DNA of 64,000 bases from Phycisphaeraceae bacterium (GCA_020849625.1 JADLFV010000031.1:1-64000), one strand, 5' to 3'; positions 18,010 to 26,727 are shown, counted from the first letter of the stretch. Notes: generated by a model from the sequence alone, not told the origin. Made by a program: numbers and translations.

Positions 18010-19515
18010 TCCCCACTTCGCCAGCGCCGCGGCCGCATGCTCGCGATCATCAAAGTGAATCTTGCGCGTCCCGCCCGCCGCCGCGGAATCAGCGATGATC
18101 TGGTAGTCCTCGTGCCCCTTGCCCGCCAGCAGTACGGTGTCATCTGCTTTCGCCATCTCGATCGCCTGCCGGATCGCCGCCGCCCGATCGCGCTGCACGA
18201 TCACCGACTTGCCGGCCGCGCCTTGCATGATGTCAGCGATGATCGCATCGGGGTCTTCGCGGCGCGGATTGTCGCTGGTGACAATCACCACGTCCGCCAG
18301 TTCGCACGCCACGGCCGCCATCTTCGGCCGCTTGCTCCTGTCCCGATCGCCCCCGCAGCCGAACATGCAGATCAACCGCCCACGCACCGACGGCCGCAGC
18401 GCCTCCAGTACGTTCTTGAGCGCATCGTGCGTGTGCGCGTAATCCACGAACACCACCGGCAAATCCGTTCGCCCTTGCACTTCCACCCGCTCAAGCCGCC
18501 CCGGCACCTGCGGACAAGCCGCCAGCGCCTGCGGCAGAATGCTTGAAACATCCGTGATGCTGTGACTGGCTGCGATCGCCTGCAGCGCGTTGGACACATT
18601 GTGTTTTCCCACCAGCGGCAGCGCCGCATCCACCGCGCCCCACGGCCCGATGAACGTCACCTCGCTGCGCTCGCCGGTCAATTCGTGAATCGCGGCGAGG
18701 CAATACGGGCGAGCAAGCTCGCCCGCTAAACGTTTAGCGGCGGAGCTTGCTCCGCCATCCGTCATCCCTCCCACCGTCGTCCACACCACCGGCGCCTTGC
18801 AACCACGTGCCATGCGTTTGGCGTAGGCGTCATCACGATTGATCACCGCACAGGCATCGGCATCCAGTGCGTCGAACAGCTTCGCCTTGGCCTCGGCGTA
18901 CTCCTGCATGGTGCCGTGATAGTCCAGGTGATCGCCGGTGAGGTTCGTGAACACCGCGCTTGTGAAGCGCAGATGCGACGTGCGCCCCTGGTGCAAAGCG
19001 TGGCTCGACACCTCGCACGCCGCGGCCTGACAACCGTTGGCGACCATCCGCGCCAGGTAGCGCGAGAAGTCGATCGGCCCCGGCGTGGTCAACTCGGCCG
19101 GGCGTCGATCTGCCCCATCGTCGATGATCACCGTACCGATCAGACCGCAGGGCATTCCCGCGGCCTTGAGCAGGTGCTGAATCAGAAAGCAGATGGTCGA
19201 TTTGCCCTTGGTGCCGGTGACGCCGATCAGTTTCAGCCTGCTGCCCGGGCGGCCGAAGAAACGCTCAGCCAATTCGCCCACCACGCTCATCTGATCAGCC
19301 TCGATCACCGCGGCCGCCCCGCGCCTGATTGCATCTTCCACGTAGCGCCGCCCGTCAGCCTGCGAGCCCGGCCGGGCCACGAACGCGCAACCCACCGACG
19401 CCTGCCGCGAGTCGTCCACCAAGTCGCTCACCACCGTCTGCCCATCGCCGCGACTCAGGCGCACGTGCAGCCCGGCCGTCAACTCACTCAATGTCATGCC
19501 TTGCTCTGGTTTCAT
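17992..19515 (-). CDS. murE: UDP-N-acetylmuramoyl-L-alanyl-D-glutamate--2,6-diaminopimelate ligase
   Basis: MurE adds the third stem residue. 507 residues from ATG 19515 (AGGG about 9 bp upstream); ATG 19497 is an alternative. ATP loop VTGTKGKSTI, TTPGPIDF, EVSSHALHQGR, FTNLTGDHLDYHGT and the C-terminal substrate motif DNPR (SDNPRRED) are present. DNPR points to meso-diaminopimelate rather than lysine. An in-frame insert around residues 250-270 (GGASSAAKRLAGELARP) comes from a palindromic repeat at 18707-18760. First gene of the leftward mur run. Confidence 0.95.
   Translation of the reverse strand: MKPEQGMTLSELTAGLHVRLSRGDGQTVVSDLVDDSRQASVGCAFVARPGSQADGRRYVEDAIRRGAAAVIEADQMSVVGELAERFFGRPGSRLKLIGVTGTKGKSTICFLIQHLLKAAGMPCGLIGTVIIDDGADRRPAELTTPGPIDFSRYLARMVANGCQAAACEVSSHALHQGRTSHLRFTSAVFTNLTGDHLDYHGTMQEYAEAKAKLFDALDADACAVINRDDAYAKRMARGCKAPVVWTTVGGMTDGGASSAAKRLAGELARPYCLAAIHELTGERSEVTFIGPWGAVDAALPLVGKHNVSNALQAIAASHSITDVSSILPQALAACPQVPGRLERVEVQGRTDLPVVFVDYAHTHDALKNVLEALRPSVRGRLICMFGCGGDRDRSKRPKMAAVACELADVVIVTSDNPRREDPDAIIADIMQGAAGKSVIVQRDRAAAIRQAIEMAKADDTVLLAGKGHEDYQIIADSAAAGGTRKIHFDDREHAAAALAKWGRMDHG
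18707..18760. repeat. Palindromic repeat of the GAGCAAGCTCGCCCGCT family in murE
   Basis: GGGCGAGCAAGCTCGCCCGC, then CTAAACGTTTAG, then GGCGGAGCTTGCTCCGCC. Two hairpins joined by a palindrome. Same core as 9226 and 14310. Confidence 0.85.
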
Positions 19516-19644
19516 CACGCCCTGCCGTCGGCTGAACTTGATCAATTGCAGCGAGATTTTATCGGCCGAATCCGCGGCGAACGATTAACACCGCCCGCCG
19601 CACACCACCTTCAGTGCCCCTCACAACTTACCGATAACAATCCT

Positions 19645-20823
19645 GTGACGCACCGCGCTGACAAACCCATCGAAACGCTTCGCCTTTCCGCCGAGCAGAA
19701 GCAGCGCCTGGTGGCTCACGTCAACCAGTCCTACCAGAAGCCCGTGCCTCAGGAGCGGCGAAGTCCGCGCGTGCCCTACCTGGCCAAGGGCGCCATCATC
19801 GCTGTGCGGCAACCCAACGGCAACCTCTCGCGACATGCCGTGCTGACCCGCAACCTCTCCTCCGGCGGGCTGTCCTTTATGGTCGGACGCTTCATCTATC
19901 ACAACAGCCCCGCTGAGGTCATCCTGCCCATGCTCGACGGCCGCGGCATGATCATCACCGGCCGCATCGTCCGTTGCCGCCTGTTCGAAGGCATCATCCA
20001 CGAATGTGCCGTCATGTTCGACGAGGCGCTGGACATCAACCTGTTCGTCAACGCCAATAGCTCTCCACCTGTGGCTGTAGCCTCGGAGATCAACCTCGCC
20101 GACGAAGGCCAGAACGTGCCCGCGGCCGGACCGGCCATCAAGCCGCTGGTGCTGATCGTGGACGATTTCAAAAATGACCGCCGGCTGTTCTGCCTCTGGA
20201 TGGAAAAGCTCGGCTTCCAGACTCTCGAAGCCCACAACGTCGCCGGCGCCGAGAAGATCATCAGTGAAAATAACGTGGAAATGGCCCTGATCAACCGCAA
20301 GCTGGGCGACGAAGATGGCCTGGAGCTGGTCAAAAAGATGCGCAGCGACGGCTTCGGCGGACCCATCCTGGTGGCCTCAGCCGACGATGACCAGGCTTTC
20401 CGCGTTCACGCCCGCGGCGCCGGCGCCGACGAATACATGACCAAGCCGTTCGATCAACTCGACCTCAAGCTCGCCATCGATCGCCTGTTCACGCCCGGCG
20501 AGCCCAAGCCGCAACCCACCACCCCCATCCGCAGCGATCTGGCCGGCAACGACGCCATGAAACCGCTGCTGCGCGACTTTGTGGCCGGCCTGGGACAGAC
20601 CGCCGATCAACTCGATGGGGCCGACCCCGAGCAGGACCAGGACGCCATCGCTGACCTCTGCCTGGAACTCAAAGGTTCCGGCAGCGGCTACGGCTTCCCG
20701 CAGATCAGCAAGCTCGCCCTGCTCGTGCTCGACCAGTTGGAAACCGAGCAGACCGATGTCGAAGTCCTGAAGAAAACGGTCGTGGAACTGACCACCATGC
20801 TGCGGCGGGCCAAGGCGGAATGA
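19645..20823 (+). CDS. PilZ - pseudo-receiver - HPt-like protein
   Basis: 392 residues from GTG 19645; no upstream start is credible. An N-terminal PilZ domain (about 36-135) keeps both c-di-GMP motifs, RRSPR (38-42, RxxxR) and NLSSGG (70-75). A receiver domain (about 166-282) has the acidic pair D173-D174, S245 and K267, but the phospho-acceptor position is Asn217 (INRKLGDEDG) instead of Asp. The C-terminal part (about 300-390) matches the HPt fold by LELKGSGSGYGF (340-351), yet the histidine position is Leu340. The protein should bind c-di-GMP but could not take part in phosphotransfer itself, suggesting a signalling scaffold or a locked-state regulator. It is divergent from murE with about 130 bp between. 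Confidence 0.8.
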   Translation: MTHRADKPIETLRLSAEQKQRLVAHVNQSYQKPVPQERRSPRVPYLAKGAIIAVRQPNGNLSRHAVLTRNLSSGGLSFMVGRFIYHNSPAEVILPMLDGRGMIITGRIVRCRLFEGIIHECAVMFDEALDINLFVNANSSPPVAVASEINLADEGQNVPAAGPAIKPLVLIVDDFKNDRRLFCLWMEKLGFQTLEAHNVAGAEKIISENNVEMALINRKLGDEDGLELVKKMRSDGFGGPILVASADDDQAFRVHARGAGADEYMTKPFDQLDLKLAIDRLFTPGEPKPQPTTPIRSDLAGNDAMKPLLRDFVAGLGQTADQLDGADPEQDQDAIADLCLELKGSGSGYGFPQISKLALLVLDQLETEQTDVEVLKKTVVELTTMLRRAKAE

Positions 20824-20829
20824 GGAAGA

Positions 20830-20926
20830 AATGTCTAATGTCTAATGTCTAATGACCAGAGCACGCGCTCCTCCTTTAGGCATTAGTCATTAGGCATTAG
20901 ACATTAGACATTAGACATTAGACATT
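20830..20926. repeat. Heptad hairpin repeat, unit TCTAATG
   Basis: TCTAATG three times, loop, then seven complementary CATTAGA/CATTAGG units. Between convergent genes; likely terminator-like structure. Confidence 0.9.
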
Positions 20927-21121
20927 TCACGCACAGGCCCTCTGTGTCACGGCCGGCTCGGTCGTCTGCCTCACCCACACACTGTTGCGGCCGCGATGTC
21001 CGTTGAGGTTCAGCCGCGACAGGTAATCGCCCAGCGTCCGCTCGTCGAACGACAGCAGAAATTCATCCGAAGCCGAGCGGTTGCACTGGCGGATTTTTTC
21101 GATCATCTCACTCTTGCTCAT
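20927..21121 (-). CDS. Small hypothetical protein (64 aa)
   Basis: Begins MSKSEMIEKIRQCNRSASDE with a clear AGGAG seven bases upstream of ATG 21121, which supports translation. The N-terminal half is helical and acidic; the C-terminal tail is basic. No known family recognised. A longer frame upstream to 21211 reads through the ribosome site and is rejected. Confidence 0.65.
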   Translation of the reverse strand: MSKSEMIEKIRQCNRSASDEFLLSFDERTLGDYLSRLNLNGHRGRNSVWVRQTTEPAVTQRACA

Positions 21122-21335
21122 GGCTGACTCCTGGATATTCGCGGACGTTTCCGGGGGCGTTTCCGGCCACCACCCATCGGGCGATCGCCTCCAAGCAATC
21201 GGACGAACCACGTTGACTGAAAAAATTTGTAACTGAAGTGGACGCCCTTTTTCGCCGATAGACCCCCTTCGCGCAGATTACTGGACCTATCGTCCCACGC
21301 GGCCGCCGGGTAAAATGACCAGTCGCGAGCACGTC

Positions 21336-22586
21336 ATGCCCATCATCGTCCACAGCCCGTACTCCGGCCTACCCGTCAAGGTGCGCGATCAGGACATCAG
21401 CCGCGCCCTGCGCGACGAGGAAGGCCGCATCTTCTATGCCCTGCCCAAGAGCGACGGCTCGGGTTACTACGGCTCACCCACCCGCCAGGGCTCAGCCTTG
21501 CACGAGCAGCGCGCCGCCGACATGGCCGCCAAAATGGCCCAGGCCAAATCCAGCGGCCAGCAGCAAACCCAGCAGCAGTTGCACGATGCCACCGGCCGCA
21601 AACGCGGCGGCAAACGACGCCTGCTGGTCTGGCTGATCATCCTGGCCGCCATCGTCCTGGGCGCCTGGTACTTCCTGTTCAAAACCCCCCAGGGCGCCGC
21701 GATACTTGAAAAGATGGGCGTGGCCGATGACGTGATGGCGGATGGCGGATGGCGGATGGCGGATGTTCAGAACACGGACGCGCATGGCGAGACATCCGAC
21801 ATCCGAAATTCGACGTCCGACATTCCCTCTTCCCTCCCCTGGGTCAGCACCGCCAGCGGCCTGCGCTATCGCATTGAAGAATCCGGCCACGGCCAAACCG
21901 CCACCGCCGGCAAGTTCGTCCGTGTGTACTACTCTCTGGCGGCTGCCGACACCGAGCAGACCACATCCGCTATCCGCCATCCGCCATCCGCCATCGCATC
22001 ACCCGATACCATCGGCTTCGTGCTCTGGTCCGGCCAGGCCATCCGCGGTTGGGACGAAGGCATTGCTGGCATGCGCGTGGGCGAAACCCGCACCCTGCTG
22101 CTGCCGCCGCAGTTGATCAGCGGCGGCTGGGCCGGCCGCCTGGACGCCAACCTGCCGGATGCCACGCTGCAATTTCAGATCACATTGCTGGAAGTCCTTC
22201 CGGGGGTCGAGCATGAAGTGTTGCACGCCGGCGCAGGTCGCATCGCACGACCCGGCGATGCCGTGGAATTCAACTACGTCACGTACGTCGAAGGCCGCGC
22301 GGATCCCTGCGATGACAGCGCCACTCGCGGCCGACCCCTGCGCTGCCGCATCGGTGACAACCAACTGATCCCCGGCTGGGAACTGGGCCTGATCGGCATG
22401 GCTGAAGGTGAAAAGCGAGTGCTGGTCATTCCGCCCTACCTGGCCTACGGAGCGCGCGGGGCCGGCGCATTGATCCCGCCCGACGCCACGCTTAGCGTCG
22501 AGATCGAACTGCTGCGCATCCTGTCCGATACGACTTCCGAAGCTCTGCTCACCCAGCGCCCGACACTGCCGCGACTTGGCGGATAA
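21336..22586 (+). CDS. Membrane-anchored protein with two FKBP-type peptidyl-prolyl isomerase domains
   Basis: 416 residues from ATG 21336; ATG 21315 adds seven residues. An N-terminal cytoplasmic segment (IIVHSPYSGLPVKVRDQDIS) is followed by one membrane helix (LLVWLIILAAIVLGAWYFL, about 97-115), placing the rest in the periplasm. The first FKBP domain spans about 170-286 (ASGLRYRIEESG, GWDEGIAGMRVGETR) and the second about 290-400 (RPGDAVEFNYV, PGWELGLIGMAEGEKR, PPYLAYGARG). The second looks more complete, with the usual IPP-AYG end; the first lacks the YG motif and may be a degenerate folding domain. Heptad repeats insert about 35 residues between the membrane helix and domain 1, and 12 residues within domain 1. 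Confidence 0.85.
   Translation: MPIIVHSPYSGLPVKVRDQDISRALRDEEGRIFYALPKSDGSGYYGSPTRQGSALHEQRAADMAAKMAQAKSSGQQQTQQQLHDATGRKRGGKRRLLVWLIILAAIVLGAWYFLFKTPQGAAILEKMGVADDVMADGGWRMADVQNTDAHGETSDIRNSTSDIPSSLPWVSTASGLRYRIEESGHGQTATAGKFVRVYYSLAAADTEQTTSAIRHPPSAIASPDTIGFVLWSGQAIRGWDEGIAGMRVGETRTLLLPPQLISGGWAGRLDANLPDATLQFQITLLEVLPGVEHEVLHAGAGRIARPGDAVEFNYVTYVEGRADPCDDSATRGRPLRCRIGDNQLIPGWELGLIGMAEGEKRVLVIPPYLAYGARGAGALIPPDATLSVEIELLRILSDTTSEALLTQRPTLPRLGG
21733..21832. repeat. Heptad hairpin repeat inside FKBP gene, unit GGATGGC
   Basis: Four GGATGGC units, then ACATCCG/ACGTCCG units as the second arm. In frame; encodes MADGGWRMADV... A partner block of ATCCGCC units lies at 21963-21996. Confidence 0.9.
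21963..21996. repeat. ATCCGCC heptads inside FKBP gene
   Basis: Four to five ATCCGCC/ATCCGCT units, complementary to the GGATGGC units 200 bp upstream. Encodes SAIRHPPSAIA in frame. Confidence 0.85.
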
Positions 22587-22669
22587 CAATCCAACTTTTT
22601 CGGCGTGTTCACGCAACTACGAGAAGCGTTACACTGCGATTGTCTTTCTACCGGCAACGCAGGTGGCGT

Positions 22670-22954
22670 ATGAACCAGCCTACGAAGCAGTCTGCACCTG
22701 AACCCGCTGAAACATCTGAGTGCGACGTGTGCGAACGTTGCGGGCAAACCGCCGTCGGCCGGCGACGGTGGATGTTTTACCGCTGGTACGAGAGATTTCC
22801 ACAATCACCGATCTCACGCCAGTTTTTCTGCCACCGTTGCAATCACATCATGCAACTGCACGGCATCATCGCGCTGATCGTGCTGATCCTCGTGGCTACC
22901 GGCGTCTTCGTTGCCGTGTTCTGGTTACAGCGCTTCATCGACTACTTCGGTTAG
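22670..22954 (+). CDS. Small zinc-ribbon membrane protein
   Basis: 94 residues, ATG 22670 preceded by AGGTGG. Two CxxC pairs (C21/C24 and C54/C57) suggest one zinc site on the cytoplasmic or periplasmic side, followed by a single membrane helix (GIIALIVLILVATGVFVAVF, about 65-84). No family recognised. It precedes the debranching enzyme by 9 bp and may be co-transcribed with it. Confidence 0.65.
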   Translation: MNQPTKQSAPEPAETSECDVCERCGQTAVGRRRWMFYRWYERFPQSPISRQFFCHRCNHIMQLHGIIALIVLILVATGVFVAVFWLQRFIDYFG

Positions 22955-22963
22955 ACTGTCCCC

Positions 22964-25042
22964 ATGGACCTCGACTGGCGAACGCACGCCATTGATTTCG
23001 ACGGCTTCGCCGAGCAGCGAGTCAACCAGGAGTGGCTGCTGACCAACGGCAGCGGCGCTTTTGCCGCCTCCACCGCGCCCGGCATCAACACCCGGCGCTA
23101 TCATGGCCTGCTGATCGCGGCATGCAAACCACCCGTTGACCGTGTTGTGGTGCTAAATCAAATCTGGGATCAACTGGTCATCCATCGGCCTCACGATGCG
23201 GGCGAGCCGACCGACCTTTCGCAGCCCATCGACCTTGCCTCGCTGATGTTCCGCAGCGGGCCGGGCGGACGTGACACCGTGTTCGCTCCCATCGGATGCC
23301 ACATGCTGCAGCGCTTCGAGCGCGGCCTGAGCGTGCGCTGGACTTTTCACTGGGGGACCATCGAAATCCAGCGCGAACTGTTCCTGCATTGGAAAAAACA
23401 GGCCATCACGTTGCGTTACCAGTTGCGCGGCCTCGAAACACTCAAGGCCCGCGCCACCATGCGCCTCTCGCCCATGCTCACCTTGCGCGATTTCCATGCC
23501 GTGTGCGGACAGCACTGGGGCGAGCCGGGCATCACCGTCGAGGGCGACACGTTGCGCGCCCGGCGCGGCGACCTGATCGTCACCTGTCACCTGCCCGGTA
23601 GTAGTTTCGAACCCAATGCGCACTGGTGGCAGCACGTCTTCTATCCCGTTGATGCCGAGCGCGGCCAGGAATGCAGCGAAGACTACTTCGTGCCCGGCGC
23701 GATGGTCGTCGATGTGCCGGCCAACGGCGAAATCCTCTTTACCGCCGCCCTCGGTGATAAGGCCGCCAAACCGCAGCCCGACACCACCGCCCGCGCCAAA
23801 CACCTGGCGCCCGTGCGCAGCAAACTCGCCGGCCAACATGCCGCGACGTTCGCTGTCGCCTGCGATGATTTCGTGGTCGATCGCACGGTGAACAAGCGAA
23901 AACTCTCGACGATTCTGGCTGGTTATCCTTGGTTCGCCGACTGGGGCCGCGACACGTTCATTGCCCTGCCCGGGCTGCTGCTGTGCACCGGTCGCCACGC
24001 CGAGGCCAAGCGCGTGCTGCAGACCTTCGCCGCCCACCTGCGCGACGGCGTGATCCCCAATCGCTTCCACGATCAGGTGTCTGCTGACGAAGCTGCCACT
24101 TCCACCGGGGCCGACTACAACACGGTCGATGCCAGCTTGTGGTTCGTCTATGCCGCGTTCGAATATCTGCGCGTGACACGCGATGACGTCGCCTGGAAAA
24201 GCTTCCTGCGCAAGGCGGTGATCCACATCGTCGAATCGTATCTCAACGGCGCGTGGACCGACGACAAAACGCGCATCCACAGCGACGACGACGGCCTGAT
24301 CGTTGCGGGACACGCGCGCTCGCAGTTGACCTGGATGGACGCGGCCTGCGGCGGCGTGGTCTTCACCCCGCGCTTCGGAAAAGCCGTGGAAATCAACGCG
24401 CTTTGGTATCACAGCCTGATGTGCCTGATCCAGCGCGAATCCAAACAGAAGCGCTACGAACAACTCGCCCAGCGCGTGCGCGACAGCTTCGAAGCAACCT
24501 TCTGGAACCAGCACGCCGGCGGACTGTACGACCATGTCTATCTCGACGAACAGAACGAGCTGCGCCGCGATGCGTCAGTGCGTCCCAACCAGGTTTTCGC
24601 CGTCAGTCTGCCGCATTCTCCGCTGTCCAAACCGAAGCAGCAGGCGGTGGTGGAACTGCTGCGCAACAAGCTGCTGGTGCCGATGGGTCTGCGCACGCTG
24701 CCGCCGGATGACGCTCACTATCATCCACGCTACACCGGCAATGCTTATCAGCGCGACGAGGCGTATCACCAGGGCACGGTCTGGCCGTGGTTGATCGGGC
24801 CGTATGCCGAGGCGACGCTTCGGGCGTACGACTTCTGCCAGGAAGCGCGGCAGCGGGCGGCCCGCGCCATCGCGCCGCTGATCGAGCAGTTGACCGCCTC
24901 TGACCCGCGCCCGTGCAGCTTCGGACAGCTCCACGAGGTCTTCGAAGCCGAGCCCGCCGACGCCGCCCGACCCGTGGGCTGCTTCGCCCAGGCCTGGTCT
25001 GTCGCCGAGCTGCTTCGTGCCATGTGCCTGGTCGAATCCTGA
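22964..25042 (+). CDS. Glycogen debranching enzyme (amylo-alpha-1,6-glucosidase)
   Basis: 692 residues. An N-terminal bacterial GDE domain begins QEWLLTNGSGAFAASTAPG and continues NTRRYHGLLIAA; the C-terminal (alpha/alpha)6 catalytic domain has YPWFADWGRDTFIALPGL, GADYNTVDASLWFVYA and, late, YHQGTVWPWLIGPYAEA. These are hallmarks of the archaeal/bacterial GDE type (GH133-like) that hydrolyses alpha-1,6 glucose stubs on glycogen. Catalytic acids appear intact. It acts in the cytoplasm in glycogen breakdown; other glycogen genes are not adjacent. Confidence 0.92.
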   Translation: MDLDWRTHAIDFDGFAEQRVNQEWLLTNGSGAFAASTAPGINTRRYHGLLIAACKPPVDRVVVLNQIWDQLVIHRPHDAGEPTDLSQPIDLASLMFRSGPGGRDTVFAPIGCHMLQRFERGLSVRWTFHWGTIEIQRELFLHWKKQAITLRYQLRGLETLKARATMRLSPMLTLRDFHAVCGQHWGEPGITVEGDTLRARRGDLIVTCHLPGSSFEPNAHWWQHVFYPVDAERGQECSEDYFVPGAMVVDVPANGEILFTAALGDKAAKPQPDTTARAKHLAPVRSKLAGQHAATFAVACDDFVVDRTVNKRKLSTILAGYPWFADWGRDTFIALPGLLLCTGRHAEAKRVLQTFAAHLRDGVIPNRFHDQVSADEAATSTGADYNTVDASLWFVYAAFEYLRVTRDDVAWKSFLRKAVIHIVESYLNGAWTDDKTRIHSDDDGLIVAGHARSQLTWMDAACGGVVFTPRFGKAVEINALWYHSLMCLIQRESKQKRYEQLAQRVRDSFEATFWNQHAGGLYDHVYLDEQNELRRDASVRPNQVFAVSLPHSPLSKPKQQAVVELLRNKLLVPMGLRTLPPDDAHYHPRYTGNAYQRDEAYHQGTVWPWLIGPYAEATLRAYDFCQEARQRAARAIAPLIEQLTASDPRPCSFGQLHEVFEAEPADAARPVGCFAQAWSVAELLRAMCLVES

Positions 25043-25242
25043 TCCGGCGCGCACAGGCTGGCACGCCGGCGGCGATTTTTTGACCCTCCGAAAAATTTTC
25101 TAATTGCAATCCGCAGCAGCACATGCGCCGCGCTGGTGTCGCGCCGGCGCGCACAAACGTTGCGCTGCGTCCCTTTGTGACACGTGAATGTGGCGATGAA
25201 CAGCCTCAACCGCGGCTGTCGCGCCATCGCTGCGCGGTCGGA
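25043..25242. other. Gap at left flank of the phage-derived cassette
   Basis: No gene seen. It holds the direct copy of the 19-bp repeat (25149-25167) and an AT-rich patch near 25078-25105. It marks the boundary between the debranching enzyme and the repressor gene. Confidence 0.5.
25149..25167 (+). repeat. Dispersed 19-bp repeat, copy 3
   Basis: GCGCACAAACGTTGCGCTG, identical to 2105-2123. Confidence 0.65.
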
Positions 25243-26124
25243 CTACAACCGACTGATGCGCAGCACCGCGCGATACAGACCCGCCACGTGCCCGCGCTTG
25301 ACGATCCGCGGCGCAAAGGTCGGGTTCAGCGGTTGAAGGCGGATCATGCTGCCGCCGCCGTCAAAGAAAATTCGCTTGAAGGTCGATTCATGGTCCGGCT
25401 CCAAACGCACGAAGCAATCGCAACCGTCGAACACGTCGGCCAGCGGCGAAAAGACCACCACGTCGCCTTCGCGATAGGCTGGCTCCATCGACGCACCCAC
25501 CACCGCAGCCGCGAACGCATCGGGATCTTCGATGCCGTAAGCAGGGACATAGTCGTCCGCGACACGGGCCGGGTAATCGAGATCGGTGAAGTCGCGCGGA
25601 TAACCAGCCGCGACCTTGTTGATCAGCGGCACCTTGCAGATGGCAGATGGCAGATGGGAAATGGCAGATTGAGCTTCGCCTGTCTGCTTACCATCCGCCC
25701 TCTGCCCTCGGCCCTCGGCCATCTGCGATTCGTCCTCGGCCAGCGCGCTCTGGATGCGTCGGCGCAAAGCGCCGCTGCGGTAGAGTTGATCGAGTCGGCG
25801 AAGTCCGCCGCGGCGTGGCGTGACCTGGTTGAGCCACTGCGCCAGGTCGCGGCCGCGCTGGGCCTGGTCGGCCAGTTGCTGCACGGTATCCAGCACCGCA
25901 CCGGGAGCGCGCTGCCACGCGGCCGCACGCTGAAGCTCGCCTTGACGCATCTGCAGTGCTGCTTCCAGCCGGCCCAGCACCGCGGCCGAGGGCGGATTGT
26001 CCACGCGATGGTTCTCGATCATTGACAGATAGCTGACCGCCACCTCGGCCCGAGCGGCCAGGGCGCTGAGGGTCAGGCCCAACTGCTCGCGCTGCGTGCG
26101 AATGCGTTGTCCGACAGTTTGCAT
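25243..26124 (-). CDS. XRE-type HTH repressor with S24 (LexA/CI-like) peptidase domain
   Basis: 293 residues from ATG 26124. N-terminal XRE helix-turn-helix (about 1-65: LGLTLSALAARAEVAVSYLS, with the usual SYLSMIE). C-terminal S24 domain carries the cleavage-type AAG (KVAAGYPRDF), the catalytic serine in VVGASMEPAYREGD, and the lysine in STFKRIFFDG. Such proteins repress a phage or element operon until RecA-dependent self-cleavage. It is divergent from the terminase cassette, whose promoter it likely controls. The linker carries an in-frame heptad repeat (about residues 132-164, AEGRGQRADGKQTGEAQSA...), lengthening the hinge next to the cleavage region; whether self-cleavage still works is open. 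Confidence 0.88.
   Translation of the reverse strand: MQTVGQRIRTQREQLGLTLSALAARAEVAVSYLSMIENHRVDNPPSAAVLGRLEAALQMRQGELQRAAAWQRAPGAVLDTVQQLADQAQRGRDLAQWLNQVTPRRGGLRRLDQLYRSGALRRRIQSALAEDESQMAEGRGQRADGKQTGEAQSAISHLPSAICKVPLINKVAAGYPRDFTDLDYPARVADDYVPAYGIEDPDAFAAAVVGASMEPAYREGDVVVFSPLADVFDGCDCFVRLEPDHESTFKRIFFDGGGSMIRLQPLNPTFAPRIVKRGHVAGLYRAVLRISRL
25635..25730. repeat. Heptad hairpin repeat inside the repressor gene, unit GGCAGAT
   Basis: GGCAGAT units, spacer, then GCCCTCT/GCCCTCG/GCCATCT units. In frame in the linker between HTH and S24 domains. Confidence 0.9.
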
Positions 26125-26160
26125 GCTGATGCTTCCGAGCGCCAAACCCTTCCGGGGGCA

Positions 26161-26179
26161 TTTCAAATTCTACTGAAAA
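26161..26179. promoter_or_regulatory. Operator-like site O1
   Basis: TTTCAAATTCTACTGAAAA: TTTCA and TGAAA half-sites separated by 8 bp. It lies in the divergent repressor/operon control region, 6 bp before the -35. A near copy (17 of 19 identical) lies at 26728-26746. Likely bound by the S24 repressor. Confidence 0.5.
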
Positions 26180-26184
26180 CTGCC

Positions 26185-26212
26185 TTGACACGCCTTGCTT
26201 TTCCACTACAAT
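26185..26212 (+). promoter_or_regulatory. Sigma-70 promoter of the terminase cassette
   Basis: Perfect TTGACA (26185-26190), 16-bp spacer, TACAAT (26207-26212). Transcription would start near 26219, about 35 bp before the first ATG at 26254. Operator-like O1 abuts it, so repressor binding would block polymerase. Confidence 0.7.
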
Positions 26213-26253
26213 ACCTAACATATACCATACATCCCAATGGAAAGCAAGACCCC

Positions 26254-26697
26254 ATGACCAGCGAACGTTTCGGCGGGCAGGCGGCTCGGGACCGACGACG
26301 CAAACGCCTGAATCAACTGGTGGACCTGGCCCGGCACCTGCCGGAGGCCGATCGCCTTCTGATCGAGCACATCTACTGGCACGGCCTGCCCATCAGTCGT
26401 CTGGCCAAGGCCACCGGATGCCCGCCGCGGACCTTGCAGCGGCGTCTGGCGATTCTCATTAAGCATATGTCTAGCACGGAGTTCCAGTTCTTGGCCCGCC
26501 GCGGCCGCAACCTCGATCCCGACACCCGCCGCACCGCCTGCCGCGTCATCTTGCTGGGGCAGAATTACCGCCACGTGGCTGACGAACTGGGCCTGAGTCT
26601 GCACGAAGTTCGCCGGCAGATGGCCCGCTTTCGCCGCCATCTTTACCAGCGTCTGCCACCCCCGCAATGGCCGCCTCCTCCGGGCGGTGACCACTGA
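26254..26697 (+). CDS. HTH protein resembling sigma-70 region 4
   Basis: 147 residues. Two HTH-like segments can be seen: LPISRLAKATGCPPRTLQRRL (around 48-68) and YRHVADELGLSLHEVRRQM (around 107-125), both of the pattern found in sigma region 4 and phage regulatory proteins. Pro-rich C-terminus. First gene of the repressor-controlled operon; probably its transcription or DNA-recognition factor. No exact family assigned. Confidence 0.65.
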   Translation: MTSERFGGQAARDRRRKRLNQLVDLARHLPEADRLLIEHIYWHGLPISRLAKATGCPPRTLQRRLAILIKHMSSTEFQFLARRGRNLDPDTRRTACRVILLGQNYRHVADELGLSLHEVRRQMARFRRHLYQRLPPPQWPPPPGGDH

Positions 26698-26727
26698 AAT
26701 GATATCCCCTCGGCGAGGGCAATCCGG

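Noticed and set aside
18916-19644. N-terminal extension of the PilZ-receiver gene by 243 codons
   Set aside because: It lies antisense over murE and reads as Arg/His/Pro-rich non-protein sequence; the PilZ domain begins shortly after GTG 19645.
20830-20926. Possible CRISPR array (regular short repeats)
   Set aside because: Units are 7 bp, contiguous without spacers, and inverted in the second half; no cas genes nearby. The same applies to all other heptad elements.
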